Source: Paractinoplanes toevensis
Lineage (GTDB): Bacteria; Actinomycetota; Actinomycetes; Mycobacteriales; Micromonosporaceae
Assembly (NCBI RefSeq): GCF_018332695.1
Contig: NZ_BOQN01000084.1
Span: 29,313 to 93,312 of the forward strand
Direction: 5' to 3'
DNA: 64,000 nt
This document shows positions 7,688 to 17,249 of the stretch, in pieces. Position numbers and translations under genes: made by a program. The first letter of the stretch is position 1; each line of letters begins with the position of its first letter. Under the pieces are notes generated by a model. That model searched no databases, was not told where the DNA came from, and saw nothing but the letters and a program-made list of their open reading frames with translations.

Positions 7688-9411
7688 TCCCCCACCCGCA
7701 GCACGGAGATCGTGTTGTCCTCGCCGTTGGCGACGTAGGCGAAGCGGCCGTCGGCCGAGACACCGATCGTGCGGGGGCTGCGGCCGACCTTCACCGTCGA
7801 GGTGACCTTGCCGGTCTGCCCGTCGACGACCGAGATGGTGCCGGCCGCCTCGTCGACCGTGTAGGCGTGCTCGCCGTCGGCCGCGAACGCCACGCACTGC
7901 GCGCCCTTGCCCACCGGCAGCGGCCCGGTCCGCTTCAGCGTCACCGTGTCGATCAGGTCGACGGTGTTGGTCTGGTAGCTGACCACCATGGCGCGGCGGC
8001 CGTCCGGTGACACCGCGATGCTGTGCGGCGCCCGGCTCACCGGCACCGTGTCGAGCAGCTTGTCGGTGCGCATGTCGATGACCGAGACCAGGTTGGACTC
8101 GTGATTGGCGGTGAACGCCCGCATCAGGTCGCCGGAGAAGCCGACCGCGTGCGGGTTGCGCGGCACGGTGATGCCGGCCTCGGGTTTCTGGTCGCCGGCC
8201 GAGAAGACCTCCACCCGGCCCTCGCCGTGGATCGGCACCCAGACGTTGCCGTCCGGGCCGACCGACAGCGCGTACGGCATGTTGCCGGTGGACAGGTAGC
8301 GCACGACCTTGCGGCCGACCGCGTCGATCACGGCCACCCCGCTCCCCCGCAGCACGGTGTCGTACATCGAGACGAAGACCTGCTTGCCGTCGCGGGAGAC
8401 GGCCACGAAGCGGGGGGTGTTGCGCAGCGTCAACGGGGTGACCTTTCGGGTGGTGGTGTCGACGATGGACAGCACCTTCGAATTCTGGTTGGCGACGTAG
8501 ACCGTGCGGCCGTCGGGTGCGACCGCGACCCCCTCGGGCTCGTTGCCCACCCCGATCGTGGCGATCACCGTGGGCTTGTCGACGCTGGCGATCCGGCGGG
8601 CGGCGAGCGGCTCCTTCGAGATGGTCACGGCGGGGGCCGGGGCCGTCTCAACGGTGGTCGTCGCCTCCTGGACCGGTGCCGAGGTCGGCAACGGCCCGGC
8701 GACCGCGGCCGGCCGCTCGTTGCCGGAGCGGCCGATCAGCGCCCACGCGACGCCGGCGCCGCCCAGCACCACCAGCGCGGTCACGACGGCGATCAGCACG
8801 AATCCGCCGAGCCGGCGCCGTGGCGGCGGCGCCGGCAGCACGGTCACCCGGGACGGGCCGTAGGCGGCGCTGTTGACCGTGGTGTTCACGGTCCGCAGCT
8901 GGGCCTCGACCGCCGAGCGGGACACCGGGCCGGCGGCCGGCACCTGGCCGGTGACCCGCACCTCGGCCCAGCCGGCCGGGCCGCGCACGGTGACCGAGCC
9001 GTCCAGCCACTCGGAGCGCGGTTGCCAGAGGATGCGCAGCTGACGGCCGGTGAGCATGGCGCGCAGGCCGGGGCCGGCGACCGTGACGGTGGCACTGGCC
9101 AGGGCGAGCGGCGGACCGTCGAGGAGAACGTCGGCGACCACCCGCGGGGTGCCCGGCGCGATCTGGCCGAAGTCGACCCGCTCGGGGCGCACCCGGATGG
9201 CGGTGCGCTCGAGGGCACTGGCCGCGGCGGCCGAGACGGCGCGGCTGTCGTCGGAGGTGAGCCGTTCGAGCGCGCTGCGGGCGGCAGCCGCCATGGCGAG
9301 ATCGTTGCCGCCGGCGATCCGGCTCAACTCGTCCACACCGGTCAGACGAGTCTCCCGGTTCGGGCTATCGATCCCGGTCAGCACATGCGTCGGGAGCGTC
9401 AGGTCACTCAT
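7684..9411 (-). CDS. Membrane-anchored YVTN-type beta-propeller protein
   Basis: A 575-residue protein with three parts. Residues about 1-80 are alpha-helical and HEAT-like (LAMAAAARSALERLTSDDSRAV). Residues 80-170 look like an all-beta ASPM/SPD/hydin-like domain (VDFGQIAPGTPRVV). After one transmembrane helix (FVLIAVVTALVVLGGAGVAW) comes a C-terminal 7-bladed-type propeller built of repeats such as GVAVAPDGRTVYVANQNSKV, ALSVGPDGNVWVP and TIGVSADGRFAYVANGEDN. The ATG at 9411 follows a GGGGAC ribosome site. It heads an operon with the sigma and anti-sigma genes, so it may be a sensor or target of that system. The exact blade count is approximate. Confidence 0.8.
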   Translation of the reverse strand: MSDLTLPTHVLTGIDSPNRETRLTGVDELSRIAGGNDLAMAAAARSALERLTSDDSRAVSAAAASALERTAIRVRPERVDFGQIAPGTPRVVADVLLDGPPLALASATVTVAGPGLRAMLTGRQLRILWQPRSEWLDGSVTVRGPAGWAEVRVTGQVPAAGPVSRSAVEAQLRTVNTTVNSAAYGPSRVTVLPAPPPRRRLGGFVLIAVVTALVVLGGAGVAWALIGRSGNERPAAVAGPLPTSAPVQEATTTVETAPAPAVTISKEPLAARRIASVDKPTVIATIGVGNEPEGVAVAPDGRTVYVANQNSKVLSIVDTTTRKVTPLTLRNTPRFVAVSRDGKQVFVSMYDTVLRGSGVAVIDAVGRKVVRYLSTGNMPYALSVGPDGNVWVPIHGEGRVEVFSAGDQKPEAGITVPRNPHAVGFSGDLMRAFTANHESNLVSVIDMRTDKLLDTVPVSRAPHSIAVSPDGRRAMVVSYQTNTVDLIDTVTLKRTGPLPVGKGAQCVAFAADGEHAYTVDEAAGTISVVDGQTGKVTSTVKVGRSPRTIGVSADGRFAYVANGEDNTISVLRVGE

Positions 9412-9479
9412 AGTGTCCCCGCGATCGCATCGTGTAGTGATGGTGAGGATCAGAGTAACCCGGGAACCATGATTCGTAT

Positions 9480-10538
9480 CTATCCCGTTTGCGCGATCAA
9501 TGCGCGCAGCCGCGAGACCGCCTCGGCCCGGGCGCCGGCCATCGACGGCTGGTCGGTGACGGTGGCCGGCTCGACCGGCGCGCCCCGGGGCAGCTCGCCG
9601 ACCGCCGCGCGGATGTCCGGCAGCAGGCCCGGCCCCCAGGAGCCGCCGACGATCACCCGGCCCGGGTCGGCGAGCGTGACCGCCGCCGCGACCACCCCGG
9701 CCACCGCCCGGCCGATCGCGTCCCGAGTGGACTCCGCCGCCGCGAGCAGGCGTTCGACGTCGATCGCGGTGCTGCCGGGCCGGCGCAGCCCGAGCTGGGC
9801 GAAGACCTCGATGAACGGGGTGGCGCGGCCGTCCGGCCCGGCGGTGAGCAGGTGGGCGATCTCGCCGGCCAGGCCGGAACGGCCGCGCCGGATCTCGCCG
9901 TCGCCGACGATCGCGCAGCCGAGGCCGGCACCGAGGAAGAGGTAGGCGAAGTCGTCGCCCTGACTGACCCGCTCGGCCCGGGCGGCCCAGTTGACGTCGT
10001 TGTCGACCAGCACCGGCCCGCCCAGGATCGTGGCCGGGTCGAGTTCTCCCACCAGGAACGGCGAGTCGGGCAGGTGGACGAGCCGGCCGGTGGCCCGGTC
10101 GACCGGGTCGGCCGCGCTGACCACGGCCAGCCGCGGCTGCCCGCCGACCTCGGCCGCGACCTCGCGCAGCGCCTCCGCGACGTGCTCGGGCCGGGCCGGT
10201 CGCTCGGCCCGGCGCACGGTGTCGCCGTACGCGTCGAGGCACTCGGCCACCACGCCCTCCGGCGCGATGCTGACCGCGAGCGCGGTGCCGACTCCGGCCG
10301 CGAGCGAGTAGTAGGAACCGACCCGGCCGCGGCCTCGGCCGCCCGGGGTGCGCTCACCGGTGTCGGCGACCAGGCCACGCTCGGTCAGCCGGCGGACGCT
10401 CTCGCCCGCGGTCGGCTTGGAGATGCCGGTCTCGGCGGCCAGCTCGGCGCGGGTGAGCCGGCGGTGCCGCATGAGCGCGCGGAGCACGTGCTCGTCGGTG
10501 AGCGACCGGACGAGGTCGAGCGAGGGCCGGGTATCCAC
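9480..10538 (-). CDS. ROK-family transcriptional repressor
   Basis: A 352-residue regulator. An N-terminal winged helix-turn-helix (RALMRHRRLTRAELAAETGISKPTAGESVRRL) is followed by a ROK sugar-kinase-like domain with DNDVN and the glycine-rich FLGAGLGCAIVGDGEI. The zinc-binding CxCGxxGC motif typical of many ROK proteins is not visible after GRSGLAGEIAH, so sugar binding may be altered. It is divergent from the DUF1479 gene 83 bp away, which it may control. Confidence 0.85.
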   Translation of the reverse strand: MDTRPSLDLVRSLTDEHVLRALMRHRRLTRAELAAETGISKPTAGESVRRLTERGLVADTGERTPGGRGRGRVGSYYSLAAGVGTALAVSIAPEGVVAECLDAYGDTVRRAERPARPEHVAEALREVAAEVGGQPRLAVVSAADPVDRATGRLVHLPDSPFLVGELDPATILGGPVLVDNDVNWAARAERVSQGDDFAYLFLGAGLGCAIVGDGEIRRGRSGLAGEIAHLLTAGPDGRATPFIEVFAQLGLRRPGSTAIDVERLLAAAESTRDAIGRAVAGVVAAAVTLADPGRVIVGGSWGPGLLPDIRAAVGELPRGAPVEPATVTDQPSMAGARAEAVSRLRALIAQTG

Positions 10539-10554
10539 GTGCCAATCCTAGTAA

Positions 10555-10566
10555 AGGCACTTGCCT
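10555..10566. promoter_or_regulatory. Palindrome AGGCA-CT-TGCCT between ROK and DUF1479 genes
   Basis: A short perfect inverted repeat inside the divergent promoter region. Its location suggests an operator for the ROK repressor; the arms are only 5 bp, so confidence is limited. Confidence 0.35.
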
Positions 10567-10621
10567 GGAAAGCCGAGCGGCCGTAGCTTCAAGTAAGGAG
10601 ACCTGACTAGAAGGAGACGCC

Positions 10622-11896
10622 GTGACCGCCGTGACCGCCCTGCCGCATTGGGAGTCGACCCCCGCCGACCTGGCCGCCGCGACTCGTGAGATCAAGGCCG
10701 CGCTGCGGGAGCGCATCGCCGCCTCCGGCCGCACGGTCGACGAGGTGTTCGCCGTCGTCGAGCGCCGGGTCCAGGCCGCGGTCGACGAGATCGACGCCGA
10801 TCGCCGGGCCGGCGAGAGCATCTGGCCGGAGATCGACTACGCCGACATCGCGGCCGGCACCGTCCCGCCCTCGTCGATCCGGAAGCTGCACCGCCGCGGC
10901 TGTCTGGTGGTGCGCGGCCACTTCGAGCGCGACCAGGCCCTGACGTGGGATTCCGACATCGTCGACTACGTCGAGAGCAATCACTTCTTCGAGAACTACC
11001 GCGGCCCCGGCGACGACTTCTTCGGCAGCGTCGGCTCCAAGCCCGAGATCTACCCGATCTACTGGTCACCGGCCCAGATGCAGGCCCGGCAGAGCGACCG
11101 GATGGCGAAGGTGCAGGCCTTCCTCAACGCGCAGTGGAAGCACGAGTCCGAGGGCGTGCAGTGGTTCGACCCCGGCCGCGACTCGCTCTACCCCGACCGC
11201 ATCCGCCGCCGGCCCGAGGGCGCCGACTCGGCCGGCCTCGGCACCCATCTCGACCCCGGCACCCTCGACCTCTGGATGACGAGCGCCTACCAGCAGGCGT
11301 TCCGGCACCTGTTCGACGGCAGCGTCGAGCAGTACGACCCGTGGGACGCCGCCCACCGCACCGCCGGCCCGCAATACCCGGGCACCACCATGTGCTCGGC
11401 GTTCCGCACCTTCCAGGGCTGGACCGCACTGTCCGACATGGACCACGACCAGGGCGTCCTGCACACCGTGCCGATCCCCGAGGCGATGGCCTACCTGATG
11501 CTGCGCCCGCTGCTGAGCGATGTCCCCGACGACGACATGTGCGGGGTCACCGTCAACCAGGTCTTCCCGGCCGGGCACAAGTGGCACGCCCCGCTCATGG
11601 AGGCGCTGTCCGGCATCCCCGACGTGCGGGCCGGCGACTCGGTCTGGTGGCACTGCGACATGATCCACAGCGTCGCGCCGGTGGAGGCCCAGAAGGGCTG
11701 GGGCAACGTCATGTACATCCCGGCCGCGCCGTGGTGCCCGCGCAACGAGGAGTACGCGGTTTCGGTGCGCGAGGCCTTCGTCAAGGGCGAGAGCCCCAGC
11801 GACTTCCCGGCCGAGCACTACGAGCGGGACTGGGTCGGCCGTTTCCGGCCGGCCGACCTCAACGAGACCGGTCGCCGGGGTCTGGGTTTCGACTGA
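10622..11896 (+). CDS. DUF1479 (YbiU-like) putative 2-oxoglutarate/Fe(II) oxygenase
   Basis: A 424-residue protein matching the DUF1479/YbiU family over its whole length (RRGCLVVRGHFERDQAL, YWSPAQMQARQSDRM, GLGTHLDPGTLDLW). The family has a cupin/dioxygenase fold; likely iron ligands are the His/Asp of THLDPG and the His of WWHCDMIHSVAP. Reaction and substrate are not known. The GTG start has GAAGGAG 6-7 nt upstream. Its 3' end overlaps the convergent TetR gene by 38 bp. Confidence 0.85.
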   Translation: MTAVTALPHWESTPADLAAATREIKAALRERIAASGRTVDEVFAVVERRVQAAVDEIDADRRAGESIWPEIDYADIAAGTVPPSSIRKLHRRGCLVVRGHFERDQALTWDSDIVDYVESNHFFENYRGPGDDFFGSVGSKPEIYPIYWSPAQMQARQSDRMAKVQAFLNAQWKHESEGVQWFDPGRDSLYPDRIRRRPEGADSAGLGTHLDPGTLDLWMTSAYQQAFRHLFDGSVEQYDPWDAAHRTAGPQYPGTTMCSAFRTFQGWTALSDMDHDQGVLHTVPIPEAMAYLMLRPLLSDVPDDDMCGVTVNQVFPAGHKWHAPLMEALSGIPDVRAGDSVWWHCDMIHSVAPVEAQKGWGNVMYIPAAPWCPRNEEYAVSVREAFVKGESPSDFPAEHYERDWVGRFRPADLNETGRRGLGFD

Positions 11897-12650
11897 TCCG
11901 CGCGGCCACCCCGTCGAGCAGGCAGCTCAGTCCGAAGTCGAAGGCGCGGGCCGGGTCGCTCGCCGCGTTGTACTCCTCGCCGGCGGCCGCGCCGACCCGG
12001 GTCGCGGTGGGCGTGGCGGCCGGGTCGAGGACCTGCTCGAGAACCGGGGCGGCCTGCTCCCACCACTGCTCGTCGGTGAGGCCGGTGCGCTGGGCGACCA
12101 GGGTGGCGGCCACCGCGGTGCGGGCGGCGCCGTGCACGTAGTCGCCGACCAGCTGCACCACCAGGTCCATCTGGATGTCGGTGAGGCCGATCCCGTCGAT
12201 CGCCCGCAGCTCGTGGTCGTACTTGGCGATCACGTGCGGACCCAGCGGCGGGCGGCTGGTCGCGACCTGCAACAGCCAGGGGTGCCGCAGGTAGAGCTGC
12301 CAGTTCTCGCGGGCCACCCGGTCGAGGCGCTCGCGCCAGCCGGCCGCGCTGTCGAACGCGAGGGACACCTCGGCCAGCACGGTGTCCAGCATCAGGTCGA
12401 TCAGCTCGCCCTTGCCCGGGACGTAGGTGTAGAGCGACATCGCGCTGACCCCCAGCCCGTCGGCGACCTTGCGCATGGTCAGCGCGCCCAGGCCCTCGGT
12501 GTCGGCGATCGCGATGGCCGACGCGGCGATCTCGGCCACGGTGAAGCGCGGCTTGGGCCCGGGGCGGGAGCCGGGCCGCAGACCCCAGAGCAGTTCGATG
12601 CTGCGCCGCGGATCGCCGCCCCCGCTGAAATCGGTCGTCACCGCGAACAC
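11859..12650 (-). CDS. TetR-family repressor (TetR_C_1 type)
   Basis: A 263-residue repressor with the TetR helix-turn-helix at about 38-80 (FTVAEIAASAIAIADTEGLGALTMRKVADGLGVSAMSLYTYVPGK). The C-terminal ligand domain resembles that of tetracycline-repressor-like proteins that control drug exporters. It starts with GTG at 12650, directly beside an 11-bp inverted repeat, and is divergent from a DrrAB-like ABC exporter, so it very probably represses that exporter and itself. The long 30-residue N-terminal extension before the DNA-binding domain means a later start is possible. Confidence 0.88.
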   Translation of the reverse strand: MFAVTTDFSGGGDPRRSIELLWGLRPGSRPGPKPRFTVAEIAASAIAIADTEGLGALTMRKVADGLGVSAMSLYTYVPGKGELIDLMLDTVLAEVSLAFDSAAGWRERLDRVARENWQLYLRHPWLLQVATSRPPLGPHVIAKYDHELRAIDGIGLTDIQMDLVVQLVGDYVHGAARTAVAATLVAQRTGLTDEQWWEQAAPVLEQVLDPAATPTATRVGAAAGEEYNAASDPARAFDFGLSCLLDGVAARISRNPDPGDRSR

Positions 12651-12656
12651 TGTACG

Positions 12657-12702
12657 GCGTACGGAGTGTGGTTATACTGGCGACGCCACGAACTCCGTAC
12701 GC
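12657..12702. promoter_or_regulatory. Inverted-repeat operator between tetR and drug ABC exporter
   Basis: GCGTACGGAGT (12657-12667) and ACTCCGTACGC (12692-12702) are perfect 11-bp inverted repeats separated by 24 bp. The spacer contains TATACT at 12673-12678, a good -10 element. The arrangement between divergent regulator and exporter is typical of TetR control of both promoters. Confidence 0.75.
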
Positions 12703-12722
12703 TGTAAAGTGATAGGAGCACG

Positions 12723-13642
<920 letters not shown>

Positions 13643-13646
<4 letters not shown>

Positions 13647-14401
13647 CGGCGTACGTCAATGACAGCTGGACCCTCACCCGGCGGACACTGCTGCACTGGC
13701 GCAACCAACCGGCCCAGCTGGCGCTGGGTCTGTTCTTCCCGGTGATGATCCTGTTGATGTTCGCCTACCTGTTCGGCGGAGCGATGTCGGTGCCGGGCGG
13801 CGGCGACTACCGGGAGTTCCTGCTGCCCGGGATGTTCGTGCTGACCATGGCGTTCGGGCTGGAGAGCACGTTCCAGGCGGTGACCACCGACGTCGGGCGC
13901 GGTGTCACCGACCGGTTCCGCACCATGCCGATCTCGTCGGCCGCCGTGCTGACCGGGCGCAGCGTGGCCGACATGCTGTACGCCGCGGCCGGCCTGGCCG
14001 TGTTGATCGCCTGCGGCCTCGCGGTCGGCTGGCGCTGGCACGACGGGCCGGTCGACGCGGTGCTCGCGGTGGGTCTGCTGCTCCTGCTGCGGTATTCGTT
14101 GCTCTGGTTCGGCATCTGGCTGGCCCTGGTGGCCGGCAAACCGGAGATGCTGATGGCGGTGCAGATCCTGGTCTGGCCGCTGGCGTTCCTGTCCAGCATC
14201 TTCGCCGCGCCCGAGACGATGCCGGACTGGCTCGGCATCGTCGCCGAGTGGAACCCGCTGTCGGCCACCGCCGCGGCGACCCGGGAGCTGTTCGGCAATC
14301 CGGGACAGGGCGGTGCGCTCTGGCCGGCGATCGCGTGGCCGGTTCTGTTACTCACGGTATTCGTACCGCTCGCGGTGCGACGTTATCGGCGTTTGACCTG
14401 A
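13643..14401 (+). CDS. DrrB-like ABC-2 exporter permease
   Basis: A 252-residue ABC-2 permease with about six membrane helices. The N-terminal elbow region (TLLHWRNQPAQLALGLFFPVMILLMFAYLFGG) and the middle motif ERGVTDRF-like DVGRGVTDRFRTMPIS are typical of DrrB proteins. It pairs with the ATPase just upstream by a 4-bp overlap. The substrate is probably a hydrophobic drug or metabolite; it is not identifiable from sequence. Confidence 0.92.
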
Positions 14402-14468
14402 TCTGGCGGGTCAGGAATTCGTAGGCGACTCTCAACCAACTTTGAGAAATCGCTCCTACAGTCGAGAA

Positions 14469-15344
14469 ATGCAGCCCGTGATTACGGTGCAGGGCGACGG
14501 CTCACCGCCGTCGCCCGAGCCGGACCCGCCGCCGCGCCGATGGACTGCGCCCGGCCCCGCCACGCGGCGAAAGCTGCTGATCGGGGCGCTCGCCGTCTGG
14601 GCCGTGGTGATCACCGGCCTGGTCGTCTTCCGCGGCGAGGACTCCTCGCCGGAACAACCGGCCGCCCGCCCGCAGGCGTCACCCTCCGCATCGGACGCAC
14701 CGCTCACGGTGGCCGAGACCTACCAGACCGTGCTGCCCTCGGTCGTCCGGATCACCTCGACCGGTAAGGCCGGCACCTCGGCCAACGCCAAGAGCATGGC
14801 GGAGTCGTCCACCGGCACCGGCGTGATCGCCAACGCCGACGGCACGATCCTCACCGCCGCCCACGTCGTCGACGGCGCGGTCGCCATCAAGATCACTTAT
14901 GCCGACGGCACCACCTCGGCGGCCGAGGTGGCCAGTGCCGACGTCAAGCAGGACATCGCCACCCTCACCCCGGCCCAACTGCCGGAGACCCTGGTTCCGG
15001 CCACCCTCGGCGGTGGCCTCCAGGTCGGCGACGACGTGGTGGCCATCGGCAACCCGCTCGGGCTGACCTTCAGCACCACCAGCGGCGTCGTCTCCGGCCT
15101 CGACCGGGTGATGTCCCGCGAGGAGGACGGCGACATCGCCGGGCTCATCCAGTTCGACGCGGCGGTCAACCCGGGCAGTTCCGGCGGCCCGCTGATCAAC
15201 GACCGCGGCCAGGTCGCCGGCATCGTGGTGGCGCTGGCCAACCCGACCGACGCCGGCACCTTCATCGGCATCGGCTTCGCCGTCCCGATCGGCGCCGCGC
15301 TCGGCGCGACCGGCCAGGGCGACGGCCAGACCCCGCCCCTGTGA
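14469..15344 (+). CDS. Membrane-anchored HtrA-like serine protease without PDZ domain
   Basis: A 291-residue protease. An N-terminal cytoplasmic Pro-rich stretch and one membrane helix (LLIGALAVWAVVITGLVVF) place the catalytic domain outside the cell. The triad is visible: His in AAHVVDGA, Asp in VKQDIATL, Ser in NPGSSGGPL. HtrA proteins usually carry a C-terminal PDZ domain; here the chain ends soon after the protease fold, so it is the short form. The ATG at 14469 is preferred to a TTG at 14442, but neither has a strong ribosome site. It leads into the MoxR operon. Confidence 0.85.
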   Translation: MQPVITVQGDGSPPSPEPDPPPRRWTAPGPATRRKLLIGALAVWAVVITGLVVFRGEDSSPEQPAARPQASPSASDAPLTVAETYQTVLPSVVRITSTGKAGTSANAKSMAESSTGTGVIANADGTILTAAHVVDGAVAIKITYADGTTSAAEVASADVKQDIATLTPAQLPETLVPATLGGGLQVGDDVVAIGNPLGLTFSTTSGVVSGLDRVMSREEDGDIAGLIQFDAAVNPGSSGGPLINDRGQVAGIVVALANPTDAGTFIGIGFAVPIGAALGATGQGDGQTPPL

Positions 15345-15361
15345 ACCCTGAGGAGAAGCAC

Positions 15362-16360
15362 GTGAACTGGAACGACGCCGCGGTTCCGACCGCGTCCGCC
15401 GGCCCGATCGAGAAGGTGCTCTACGAGGTCAAGAAGACCATCGTGGGCCAGGACGTGCTGCTGGAACGACTCATCGTGGCCCTGCTCGCCCGCGGCCACA
15501 TCCTGGTCGAGGGTGTGCCCGGCGTGGCCAAGACGCTCGCGGTGAAATCCCTCGCGACGGCGATCGGCGGCGACTTCCACCGGGTCCAGTTCACTCCCGA
15601 CCTGGTGCCGGCCGACATCGTCGGCACCCGCGTCTACCACCAGCCGACCGGCGAGTTCCAGGTGCAGTTGGGTCCGGTCTTCACCAACCTGCTGCTCGCC
15701 GACGAGATCAACCGGGCCCCCGCCAAGGTCCAGTCCGCACTGCTCGAGACGATGCAGGAGCGGCAGGTCACCATCGGCCGCGAGACCCACAAGCTGCCCA
15801 ACCCGTTCCTGGTGATGGCGACGCAGAACCCGATCGAGAACGAGGGCGTCTACCCGCTGCCCGAGGCCCAGGTCGACCGGTTCATGATGAAAGTCCTGGT
15901 CGGCTACCCCAGCGTCACCGAGGAATTCGTCGTCGTCGAGCGGGCCCTCGCCCCCGCCGCGGTCATCCAGCGGATCATCGACCCGGCCACCCTGATCAGC
16001 CTGCAACAGCAGGCCGACCAGGTCTACGTCGACCCGTCCCTGATCGAGTACGCCGTGCAGGTCGCCCACGCCACCCGCGAACCCGCCCGGATCGGGCTGA
16101 CCGACCTGGCCCGCTACGTCACCTTCGGTGCCTCGCCCCGCTCCTCGATCAGCCTCGTCCTCGCCGCCCGCGCGCTCGCCTTCATCCGCGGCCGCGAATA
16201 CGTCGTGCCCGACGACATCACCGACCTCGCCCCCGACGTGCTGCGGCACCGGCTCGTGCTGTCCTACGAGGCGCTGTCCGACGACATCACCCCCGACGTC
16301 ATCCTGTCGAAGATCATGGCGAACCTGGCCATCCCCGAGCCGGCCGGCCGGGGCCGCTGA
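15362..16360 (+). CDS. MoxR-family AAA+ ATPase
   Basis: A 332-residue AAA+ chaperone-like ATPase. Walker A is EGVPGVAKT, Walker B LLLADEINRAPAK, with sensor-1 MATQNPIE. MoxR proteins work with VWA-domain partners in assembling or activating protein complexes, which fits the DUF58 and two VWA genes that follow. GTG at 15362 is chosen because AGGAG lies 6 nt upstream; an earlier GTG at 15341 overlapping the protease stop is possible. Confidence 0.93.
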   Translation: MNWNDAAVPTASAGPIEKVLYEVKKTIVGQDVLLERLIVALLARGHILVEGVPGVAKTLAVKSLATAIGGDFHRVQFTPDLVPADIVGTRVYHQPTGEFQVQLGPVFTNLLLADEINRAPAKVQSALLETMQERQVTIGRETHKLPNPFLVMATQNPIENEGVYPLPEAQVDRFMMKVLVGYPSVTEEFVVVERALAPAAVIQRIIDPATLISLQQQADQVYVDPSLIEYAVQVAHATREPARIGLTDLARYVTFGASPRSSISLVLAARALAFIRGREYVVPDDITDLAPDVLRHRLVLSYEALSDDITPDVILSKIMANLAIPEPAGRGR

Positions 16361-16361
16361 G

Positions 16362-17249
16362 GTGACCACCACCCCGGACCGCCTGCTACGACGCCTGGAA
16401 TGGCGACTCGGCCGCCGCCTCGACGGCCGGCTGCAGGGTGCCTACCGCACGGTCTGGCACGGCACCGGCCTCGACTTCACCGACCTGCGCCACTACACCC
16501 CCGAGGACGACGTCCGGCACATCGACTGGAACGTCACCGCCCGCGCCGACGAACCGTACGTCCGGCTCTACACCGAGGACCGGGAGATGACCGCCTGGCT
16601 GGTCATCGACCGCTCCGCCTCGATGAAATTCGGCCAGGCCGCCGGCAAGGAATCCACCGCCACCGAACTCGCCGTCAGCCTCGGCCGGGTCGTCTCCCAG
16701 GGCGGCAACCGGGTCGGCGCCATCCTCTTCGACAACGACCACCACCTGGTCATCCCGCCCCGCACCGGCCGCGACCAGATCCTGCGCCTCACCCACGAGC
16801 TGCTGCGGCCGTCCGCCCCGGCGAAACGGGGCAAGACCACAGATCTGTCCAAAATGCTGCACCTGGCGGCGGCCACCACCGCGCGGCGGCGCAGCCTGAT
16901 CTTCGTCATGTCCGACTTCATCGGCGACCCCGGCTGGCACAAACCACTCGCCCGGCTCACCCACCGCCACGAGGTCGTGGTGATCCGGGTCGTCGACCCG
17001 GCCGAGCTCGACCTGCCCGACCTCGGCGTGATCCTGGTGGAGGACGCCGAAACCGGCGAACAGCTCCTGGTCGACACCAGTGACCCGCTGCTACGCGGCC
17101 GACTGTCCGCCCAGGTCGACGCCCGCGAGACGGAACTGGCCGAGGGAATGCGACAGGCCGGCGTCGACGCCCACCGCATCACCACCGACCAGGACCTGCT
17201 CGCCTCGCTGGTGACCATGGTCCGGCGCTCGGGGCGGGTGCGCCGGTGA
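16362..17249 (+). CDS. DUF58 (VWA-like) protein, MoxR partner
   Basis: A 295-residue cytoplasmic protein with the DUF58 signature GLDFTDLRHYTPEDDVRHIDWNVTAR followed by a VWA-like fold with a partial MIDAS motif (VIDRSASM). It starts with GTG one base after the MoxR stop and shares a GTGA overlap with the next gene. DUF58 proteins accompany MoxR ATPases in most bacteria; their mechanism is poorly defined. Confidence 0.9.
   Translation: MTTTPDRLLRRLEWRLGRRLDGRLQGAYRTVWHGTGLDFTDLRHYTPEDDVRHIDWNVTARADEPYVRLYTEDREMTAWLVIDRSASMKFGQAAGKESTATELAVSLGRVVSQGGNRVGAILFDNDHHLVIPPRTGRDQILRLTHELLRPSAPAKRGKTTDLSKMLHLAAATTARRRSLIFVMSDFIGDPGWHKPLARLTHRHEVVVIRVVDPAELDLPDLGVILVEDAETGEQLLVDTSDPLLRGRLSAQVDARETELAEGMRQAGVDAHRITTDQDLLASLVTMVRRSGRVRR

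Noticed and set aside
8023..9945. Long plus-strand open frame opposite the propeller protein
   Set aside because: Antisense shadow with low-complexity His/Gly/Arg-rich translation; the minus-strand frame has clear propeller repeats and a membrane helix.
14442..14468. Upstream TTG start for the HtrA-like protease
   Set aside because: It adds nine residues with no ribosome site or conserved sequence; the ATG at 14469 is simpler, though not proven.
14897..16372. Long minus-strand frame opposite HtrA and MoxR
   Set aside because: No domain, and the opposite strand encodes proteins with intact catalytic motifs.
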